Below are positions 56,573 to 64,000 of a stretch of 64,000 nucleotides of DNA, piece after piece (the first letter of the stretch is position 1; each line of letters starts with the position of its first letter). The translations under genes were made by a program, and so were the position numbers. Under the pieces are notes generated by a model. That model had not been told where the DNA came from, ran no database searches, and worked only from the letters and a program-made list of their open reading frames with translations. Origin of the DNA: Erythroxylum novogranatense (Eukaryota; Streptophyta; Magnoliopsida; Malpighiales; Erythroxylaceae); contig JAIWQS010000236.1 in NCBI GenBank assembly GCA_029891385.1, positions 1,475,501 through 1,539,500 on the forward strand, in the 5' to 3' direction.

Positions 56573-57596
56573 CATGGTGACCCTCGATACTGAGGGGAAC
56601 CAACCAAAAAGAGGCAGAACGCGGAAGAGGGACCATGAAGGTCAGGGCCGCACTGTGTTTTCGTATCGCGCCGCAGTAACAAGCCCTCGCGATGATCTAG
56701 ACACGTTGGACGAGCAGCCCTGGCCAGCGGAACCTACGATCGAACTGGAGGACGGGGATATTGTCCAGATTGCCAGCGAACAAGGCGAAGGCATCCGACT
56801 CTCTCCTACGTTCAAGGCAAAACTCGATAATCAGTGGAAGAAGGCGATAATGATACAACTCCTCAGTAGACGGATCGATTATCAGGTGCTCAACTCTTGC
56901 CTATGCAACTTATGGAAACCAGTCGGCTAGTGCAAAATAGTCGATCTCGAACACGACTTCTACTTGGTTAAGTTCCTGGACGAGACCGATTCTTTCCACG
57001 CCTTAACAGATGGGCCGTGGGTCATATATGGCCAAGCTTTAGCTGTTCAACCATGGGAGCCTTTATTCCGACCCAAATAGGGGACGATCAAGCAGGCAGT
57101 TACCTGGATTTGGCTTTCGGATCTACCTATAGCTCGATATCATCCCGAGATTCTCACAACATTGGTCAACTTAGTTGGGAAGACTGAAAATTGACGAGGT
57201 CACGTTACAGGCTCACCAGGGAAGGTATGCACGTCTAGCTGTTGATATAGACCTTATGGAATTGTTGCGGACTACGGTGGAGATGGATGGCGAATTGCTT
57301 CAGGTTATGTACGAGGTCCTCCCCTAGCTTTGCTACTCTTGTGGGAAGGTAGGCCACGCAACGACCGACTGTCCTCAACGCCTTCGAAACACTCACTGAG
57401 CCCCACAGTCGGTCACAGGACATCCCAACATGGCGTCGCAGGCAGAAGCAACACCAGTAACACCTCCGGATGCAGCCGGTGAACCCGACCCCCTAGGAGG
57501 TCTCTCCACGAGTGGGAAGTCCGATGCCCCGGCACCACAGCCAATGAACACTGATATGCAGGACGCTCTCCTAGGAGGTACCGTCTCCAGCTAATC
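56573..57596 (+). pseudogene. LINE B ORF1 (DUF4283 type, zinc knuckle)
   Basis: The ORF1 RNA-binding protein of plant L1 elements. The open start MVTLDTEGNQPKRGRTRKRD runs to a stop at about 56928. The following frame keeps the DUF4283-like blocks (DFYLVKFLDETDSFHALTDG, VIYGQALAVQPWEP), and at about 57325-57380 there is a CCHC knuckle (CYSCGKVGHATTDC). At least four stops or frame changes break it. The start codon is chosen as the first Met of the open frame; the true start could be upstream. Confidence 0.82.
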
Positions 57597-57601
57597 TTTT
57601 T

Positions 57602-60600
57602 TTATGTCTATGTTAATTTGGAATTGCCAAGGGGCAAGGGGAAACGATTCCGGACTATTCTACGTAATTATATTCAGTCTTATAGGCTGGGGATTCTTAT
57701 GTTACTCGAGATCAAGATTAGTGGCCTTAGGGCGCATGAAGTGATCAGCTCGCTCGGTTATGATTTTTCTTTCAGAGTCGAAGTGGACAGTTTTGCGGGT
57801 GGGATTTGGATTCTCTCAAAGGGGAATGCCCATATTTCCATACATATAGCCCACCGATAATTTATTCATACCACGATCAAGTTCAAGGACTCTTGTTTTG
57901 ATTTTACCGCAGTTTATGCTAGTCCCCAACGGTCCTCTCAACAACATCTCTAGAATGCACTCGGATGGCTGGGGAGGACTATAACTAGTCCTTGGCTGGT
58001 CGAAGGGGATTTTAATGCTAAACTGGAAATCATCGACAAGAGGGGGGAGCTAATACTACAAGGATAGTGAACACGACCTTTCAGGATTGGGTTCACGTTA
58101 GCAGCCTTCATGATCTGGGCTATATCGGTTCTAAATATACGTGGCGCCGAGGTATGGTTCAAGCTAGATTGGATAGGGTTTTTGGGTCGTCTACGTAGGT
58201 GCAACTTTTCCCTCAAGCTGTTAATTACCATTTACCTTTCCTAGGCTTGGACCATCGTCCCATGTGGATTCAACTTCACAAACCACCTCCCTGACATAAT
58301 GGATTCCCCGTCTTTCGCTTTCAAAATGCTTGGCTTACTCATCCGAATTTTGATGCGGTCGTCGCTAAACATTGGTCACCAAACGGGGCGACGATGCGTC
58401 AATCTTTAGCACATTTATCCCAAAAATTGGAGCAATGGAATCGCTATGAGTTTGGCAATATTTTTCATCGTAAGGAAAGGCTGTTAGCTAGACTCTAGGA
58501 CATTCAACGAGCCATGTCTGAGGAAAACTTAGATTCCATGCTTGCCCTGGAAGAGCAATTTTACGAGGAACTGGTGCAGGTTTTGAGCGAAGAAGAAATC
58601 TTTTGACATCAAAAAGCACGGTGTGACTGGATTTCGCAAGGGGATAGGAATACTAAATTTTATCACACCCTCGCCCTTGCTAAATGAAAGAAAATGCAGA
58701 TAGACCGAATTAAGGACCCCCAAGGGAACATTGTTTCCGACTCGGGCCAAATGCGGCAATTAGCCCGCGATTATTTTGCCCAGCTTTATACGAGAGAAGA
58801 TGAGCGTCTTGCCAGCTTCAAGCCCCAGGGAGACTTTCCCACCTTATCTAAAATTACTCTTAGGGAGCTGGCTTCTCCCATCCATCACACGGAGATAGAG
58901 AAAGCGACTTTCAATATGAATCCGAATAAAGCCCCAGGAGTGGACGGGTTCAATACTCTCTTCTACCAGAAGCAATGGGGGAGGGTAGGGCCCACCGTGA
59001 TGGATTACATCTAGTCTATTTTTAGACATGAGCAATGGGATAACGACTTAAACCAATCCTCCTCAGGCTTATCCCCAAAATTCCTTCCCCGACTAGTATT
59101 ACCTAGTTCCGGCCGATCAACCTTTGTAACGTTTTGTACAAGATTCTTTCCAAAGTCTTAGTCAATCGTCTCAAACCCTACCTTGACTTCCTTGTGCAGG
59201 AAACTCAATGTAGTTTTATTCTGGGGCGGCAAATCACTGATAACATCATTATAGCCCAAGAAGCTATCCACTCGATGTGTAGGAAGAAAGACAAAACTGT
59301 ATTTCTAACGCTGAAAGTGGACTTAGAAAAAGCATATGACCGCCTCCGCTGGGACTTCATCCTTCACACTTTAGAGGATATTGGCATCCCGGAGCAGCTA
59401 CTCGGGGTCATTAAGCAATGCGTGATGACGGTGACCATGCAGGTGCTATAGCAAGGCTCGGCTTTCGATACCTTTAACCCTTCGTGCGGAATTAGACAAG
59501 GCAACCCTCTATTGCCTTACCTATTCGTCCTATGTATAGAACGCTTAGCTCATCTTATCACAAGAGAAATGGGGCACGGTCGGTGGAAACCGATGAAATT
59601 GAGCATTACAGAACCACCGCTTTCTGTAAAACTTTGGAGGCGTTCTGTAAAGCTTCGAGGCAGAAAATTAACAACAACAAAATGAAAATCTTCTTTTCTA
59701 AGAATGTTCGGTATGATACTGCGCGCCGAATCAGTCAAGCGCTCCACTTTAAGAGCACGAACGATCTCGGGAAATATCTTGGAGTATCGTTACTCCATGA
59801 GCATACCAAGCGTAACACGTACCAACACATACTCCATAATGCTCAAAAGAAACTTTCAGGCTGGCAGGCGCGACACTTGTCTCTAGTGGGTCGAGTCACC
59901 TTAACGCAATCAATTATTTCGGCCCTCCCTATCTTCACTATGCAAACGATAAATCTGCCGAGACGACTTTGTGACGACTTGGAAAGGATTATGAGAGCGT
60001 TTATCTGGGGCCCCAAGGGGGATCAACGAAAAATGTCCCTTGTTAGCTGGGAGGCAGTTTGTCAACCTAAAAAACACAGGGGTTTGGGCATAAAGCGCAT
60101 TAGGGCCATGAATGATGCGGTTCTCACCAAAATGAGATGGGCTCTGATTAACCGATCGATGGCACTGTGGGTATGGATTGTAAAGGCTAAATAATGTTTT
60201 GACCAGTACCACATCCCTTCGACATTTGCAAGGCCAGGGGCTTCGAGCTTCTAGAGGGTACTGGCGGCCACTTGGCAGTACGTCCTCCAAAGCATAAAAT
60301 GGAAACTGGTCAATGGTGGCCGCATTTGTTTCTGGTTAGACAATTGAGTGCCTGATCGTGGTCCGCTCTGCTCTGAAGCGACCTCCCCGATTTCGGAAAC
60401 TAAGCTTTACGCTAAAGTAGCAGATCTTAAATAGGCAGATGGAACCTGGAAATGGGCCCTGATCCAAAAATTCCTCCCGGCCTTAGTATGCATGACTCTA
60501 GCTGAGATCAACCCCCGGACACTCAATTCGGGGGACGATGCAGTATGGTGGGGCCACACAGAAAATGGGAGGTTCACGGTGACGTCGACCTATGAGCTTA

Positions 60601-61500
60601 TCTCGGGTCACGTTACAGATATAGCTTAACGATCGTGGCACTTAATCTGGAAATGGGAGGGACCCCAGAGAATCCGAGCTTTCCTTTGGTTCATGACCAA
60701 GTAAAAACTCATGATGATCCATCAGCGAGTGGCGAGACATATTGCTACGGACAGTAGCTGCCACATCTGCAGGAAGGAAGAGACCATCATCCACATTTTA
60801 CAAGGCCGTTAGCGAGTGTAAACTTTTTGGAGACATTTTCCCGAGGCAATAGTCGATCCGATTTTTTTCCATTAGGAGGAGGAGGAATGGGTGCTTACCA
60901 ATCTTAGGAAGCATTCCCCGGTACTATAAGGGAACTGGTCCACTATTTTTGGAGTCGCTTGTTGAATGTTTTGGCAGTGACGCAACAAAAGTCTTTTCGA
61001 GGTGGCTTTCGTCTGGCCGACAGAAGGAACGAACGCAGTTATGCCGTACGTGGAGTGGGTAGTTTAAGTCAGAGAAGTTGAACGAAGTGTGTTTCTGCAC
61101 CAGGGCCTCAGGGAGGGCAGTCAGGTGGGTTGGTTGAAATCACCGGTAGACTGGATTAAGCTCAACACAGATGGAGCGTTTAATCCAGAATTACTACTCG
61201 GTATCGTGGGTGGCCTTATTCGGAACAATCAAGGCCAATGGGGCGGAGGCTTCATCCAGCACATGGGGTGCAGCTCGGCTTTCATAGTTGAACTCTGGGT
61301 ATCCACTCAGGCCTCACACTGGCCTGGTCCCTTGGGTATCGCAAGGTCATTCTGGAAGTGGACGCACTCAAAGTCATTAATTTGCTCTCTTCACCCACTA
61401 CTGAGTCTAATACTGATCAATTTTTAATGACAGGTACCCGAGGTTTACTACAACGCGAGTGGGAGGTGCTTATCCATCACGTCCACCAGGAGGCAACTAG
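57602..61500 (+). pseudogene. LINE B ORF2: endonuclease, RT, RNase H (broken)
   Basis: The endonuclease begins MSMLIWNCQGARG at about 57602, with a GDFNAKLE block at about 58010 and SKYTWRRG...LDRVF at about 58130-58180. RT blocks follow: NPNKAPGVDGFNTLFYQ (58918), [16 protein letters not shown] (about 59135), [20 protein letters not shown], and [16 protein letters not shown] (about 59310-59360, first catalytic Asp). The (F/Y)ADD box expected near 59600 is missing; the flanking blocks are joined directly. The RT end (59870-60194), zf-RVT remnants and an RNase H start (VDWIKLNTDGAFN, about 61145) follow. More than ten stops or frameshifts are present. Confidence 0.85.
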
Positions 61501-61675
61501 TGCGCTGATACGCTGACAGCCATAGCAGTCAAATCCAGGCATACATTTCCTTTCGAAGCCTCCTTTGCCAGTCCTTGAGCTGCTTCAAAGGGATCAGCAA
61601 GGCGCTATATACCGCAAATCTCTGCGAAATTTTGTGTAATAATGTGTAGAATTTTCCCTTGTAAAAATAAAAAAA

Positions 61676-62159
61676 AATAAGTAATGACATTGACTGCTCT
61701 TGGGAGTTTGACTCAGCTGCAGATCTTGATTCTTTGAATGTGAAGTCTTGTAATGGAATGTTAACAGACTTATCTCATACGATTTGATTTTACAACACGT
61801 TTCTTTTTAAAATTTTATTTATTTATAAATTAATTATGATTATAATGGGTAAAGTCTTTTACCTCAAAATTAAACTAGTTTATTCAATATAAAATAAAAA
61901 TAGAATAGTGATGAAATAATATAAGTAAGCATATAAATTCCTAAATTTACAAGAGTTAAATAATAAAATTTTGAACCCATTTTCTACATCATTAAAAAAG
62001 AGTAAGGAATCATATTTTAGCCATCCTATTTTGATTAATATTTTCTAAATTATCTTTTATGTATGCCTACATATACTCAAATATATTCACACAACTCACA
62101 TAATTGATTTTACGTTAGATTCAACCTAAACACCTTAGTCTACCCTTCTAATGCATTTC
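61676..62159. other. Continuation of duplication block C, then AT-rich DNA
   Basis: 61676-61730 continues the block interrupted by the LINEs (CTTGGGAGTTTGACTCAGCT matches 53227-53246). The rest is AT-rich with no gene. Confidence 0.6.
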
Positions 62160-63178
62160 ATGATAATGATGATGATGATATTTATTTCTTCATCATCATC
62201 ATCGCACCCAGTTTGAAATCCCGCAGTGGAGTAGGGTCTGGGGAGATCATATAGTATGCAACCTTACCTCTACATAGTAGAGAAACTGTTTCCGGTAGAC
62301 CCACATGCAGATGTGACATGTAAAGTACTGATGCAAGACATAGAAGAAATAAGGAAAAAAGTACAAAACCAGCACGACAATGACTTTCCTATGATTTAGG
62401 CGATCATCATGGGAATCTTTCCCCAGCATGTGGTCGAACTCCCTATGAGATACGTATGTCGTTTACCCTTATCCTATCATGCCAGACTTTCCTACTTCTA
62501 ACAACTGCCTCAGTGAGGGCCAATTCTAACATATCGTTTTTAATCACTTCCTTTCATGTCTTGTAAGGCCTTCCTCTCCTTCTCTTGTAGCCACTTAGGT
62601 CTATCGACTCACCGCACCGTACTAGAGCATCAGAGGGCATCCTACGCACATGGCTAAACCACCTAAACCTTGTCTCTCTCAACTTGTCAGCAATATTTGC
62701 CACCTGTAGTCTCTCTCTAACTACCCGATTTCGAACCCTATCTTTTATGATAATGTCACACATCCATCTAAGCATACACATTTCTGCTACCACCAACTGT
62801 CTCGTGTGTCTACGTTTAGGCAGCCAACATTCTGCCCCATATAGTAAGGTGGGCCGAATCGCCATTTTATAAAATCTCCCTTTGAGTTTTACTGGGACCT
62901 TTTTATCAAATAAAAAACTGATGCACTCCTCTATTTGATCAACCCAAATCTAATACGAAGTAATATATCGCCATCGATATTCCCATCTCTCTGAATGATA
63001 GATCCGAGGTATTTGAAATTCGATATCTGTGGTATGATATCAGTGCCAATCAGTACTTCCTCCTGTTGTACCATCCGGCTACCTAAGAAATGACATTATA
63101 AATACTCCATCTTGGACCTGTTCATTTTTAAATCTTTCGACTCTAACGCTTCTCTCCAACATTCTAACTTGGCATTGA
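62160..63178 (-). mobile_element. RTE-type LINE, 5'-truncated
   Basis: The minus strand carries the C-terminal end of an RTE-clade reverse transcriptase and its 3' UTR. The 3' end is a trinucleotide run (ATGATGATG-like, 62160-62204) after CTGCGGGATTTCAAACTGGG, as expected for RTE elements, which end in short microsatellites instead of poly-A. The open end of the protein spans 62865-62554. Further upstream (63178-62870), FKYLGSIIQRDG and KVPVKLKGRFYKM are readable with stops between. Confidence 0.85.
62554..62865 (-). pseudogene. RTE reverse transcriptase C-terminus
   Basis: About 100 residues remain open: AIRPTLLYGAECWLPKRRH, EMCMLRWMCDI, DRVRNRVVRERLQVA, RFRWFSHVRRMP and KRRRGRPYKT. This is the highly conserved tail of plant RTE-type LINE proteins, often mis-annotated as cellular genes. 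The palm with the catalytic aspartates is absent. Confidence 0.88.
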
Positions 63179-64000
63179 CTGATAAGTCATTTTAAATGCA
63201 TATGTTTTGGACTTAATTTGATTGATTTGTGAAAGTGGTTTATAAAAGTTGATGGAATTGTTTTATAAATGTTCACAGATGGTTTTCAATACCAAAAAGA
63301 CGAAAAAGGATCAAAAAGAGGAAAGATATGGCAAGAAGTTCGAAAATCCCCAATCTGGACGAAATTCACAGATTAGGCGTGGGCACGCCTAAGGTCAGGA
63401 TTCTAAATCTGCAGATTTTCCAGAAGATTACCTCCAATTAGAACGAAAATTTCCAAAGATTCTGTGGACCCCTTTTAAAGAAGTTTCCCGCTTAAAGTTG
63501 AAGATGATCTAATTGGGATAGAATCTAACCAAGATCATGGGAGATTTAATTCAAAAAGAGGAGGCTGACGTGGATACAAGTGGGCTAGGTTTTGAGAGTG
63601 GATAAACATTCTTTTCTGGCACTCTCTTGGTGTGGCCGCATACAACAATTTTTGTTTTTCCACAGTTTTAGAAGATTATCAACGCATATTCAAACTCCTA
63701 GGATATCGCATATTACTTTAATTAGTTTTCATAGTTTAATTTTCTTTGGCACTTTTCAAGTAGTTGAATCGTAGGTTGTTGGGCTGATTCAATTTCTGGT
63801 TTTCTTGTTTTTTGAGTTTCTGCACAATTTCTCTGTTGTTTCCGATTCTATTATTAAAGACCAGTTATGGAGATTGTTCTTTTTATTATTTCTTTTGATT
63901 TCAACTTAATTATGATTAACTAATTTCCTTGTCTTGGTTGAGGGATCCATGTTCCATGCTATTGTGGTGAGATGTTCTGAATCTTCTTCATGTTTATTAA
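63179..64000. other. Probable LTR or other repeat start; no gene seen
   Basis: From TGATAAGTCATTTTAAATGC (63180) the composition becomes less AT-rich and looks like a retroelement LTR beginning with TG, but no second copy is in the window. No coding region can be supported. Confidence 0.3.

Larger units (their letters stand above)
56437..61675 (+). mobile_element. LINE B: near full-length L1-type retrotransposon, inactive
   Basis: About 5.2 kb, starting GGGAGGAGAGAAAAGG and ending GTAAAAATAAAAAAA. ORF1 with a CCHC knuckle precedes ORF2 with endonuclease, RT, zf-RVT and RNase H. The 5' flank AATAAGCAATGA (at 54607 after LINE A inserted, and again at 56425) and the 3' flank AATAAGTAATGA (61676-61687) differ at one position and form its target duplication. 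Many stops and frameshifts, and a missing RT active-site box, show it is dead. Confidence 0.9.

Noticed and set aside
1..64000. tRNA or rRNA genes
   Set aside because: I looked for the typical tRNA box sequences and rRNA-like stretches and saw none; a dedicated scan was not possible.

Overview
This window is nuclear DNA of a flowering plant, most likely a eudicot. Genes have many introns with GT-AG borders, intergenic DNA is very AT-rich, and the families are typical of plants (P-class PPR protein, CASP-like protein, AKR4C aldo-keto reductases, GDP-mannose pyrophosphorylase, plastid-type UPRT). Plant Ty1/copia, Ty3/gypsy, L1-type and RTE-type retroelements fill much of the rest. The species cannot be fixed from the sequence alone.

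Layout. 1-6881: the end of a Ty3/gypsy-type LTR abuts a decayed Ty1/copia element on the minus strand. 8816-10614: mannose-1-phosphate guanylyltransferase (+). 11207-13293: CASP-like protein 5B (-). 14128-15903: intronless PPR protein (+). 17135-18712: intact AKR4C aldo-keto reductase (+), seven exons, one GC-AG intron. 24632-34758: a dead tandem AKR copy split by a copia element (24982-34129), itself split by a 4.3-kb solo LTR (27369-31663); both insertions have perfect 5-bp target duplications. 37900-39453: NMD3, full length except for one in-frame TAG. 40892-43075: a third, dead AKR copy. 43225-44400: mitochondrial p32/MAM33-family protein. 45854-49774: uracil phosphoribosyltransferase, 12 exons. 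50467-52749: two small paralogous membrane-anchored Gly-rich proteins (-), part of a segmental duplication whose second copy lost both genes. 54619-61675: two L1-type LINEs, one inserted exactly at the 5' end of the other. 62160-63178: an RTE-type LINE tail (-).

The genes are unrelated housekeeping or family genes, not an operon or pathway cluster. The intact ones serve GDP-mannose/ascorbate and cell-wall supply, organelle RNA processing, carbonyl detoxification, 60S ribosome export, mitochondrial function and pyrimidine salvage. The AKR locus is a tandem array of three with one survivor.

The points most worth a second look are the nonsense codon in NMD3, the paired ME-(I/F)-W Gly/His/Cys proteins, the datable nested insertions, and a near-perfect 40-bp-arm hairpin in a UPRT intron. 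No clearly new biological system could be demonstrated.
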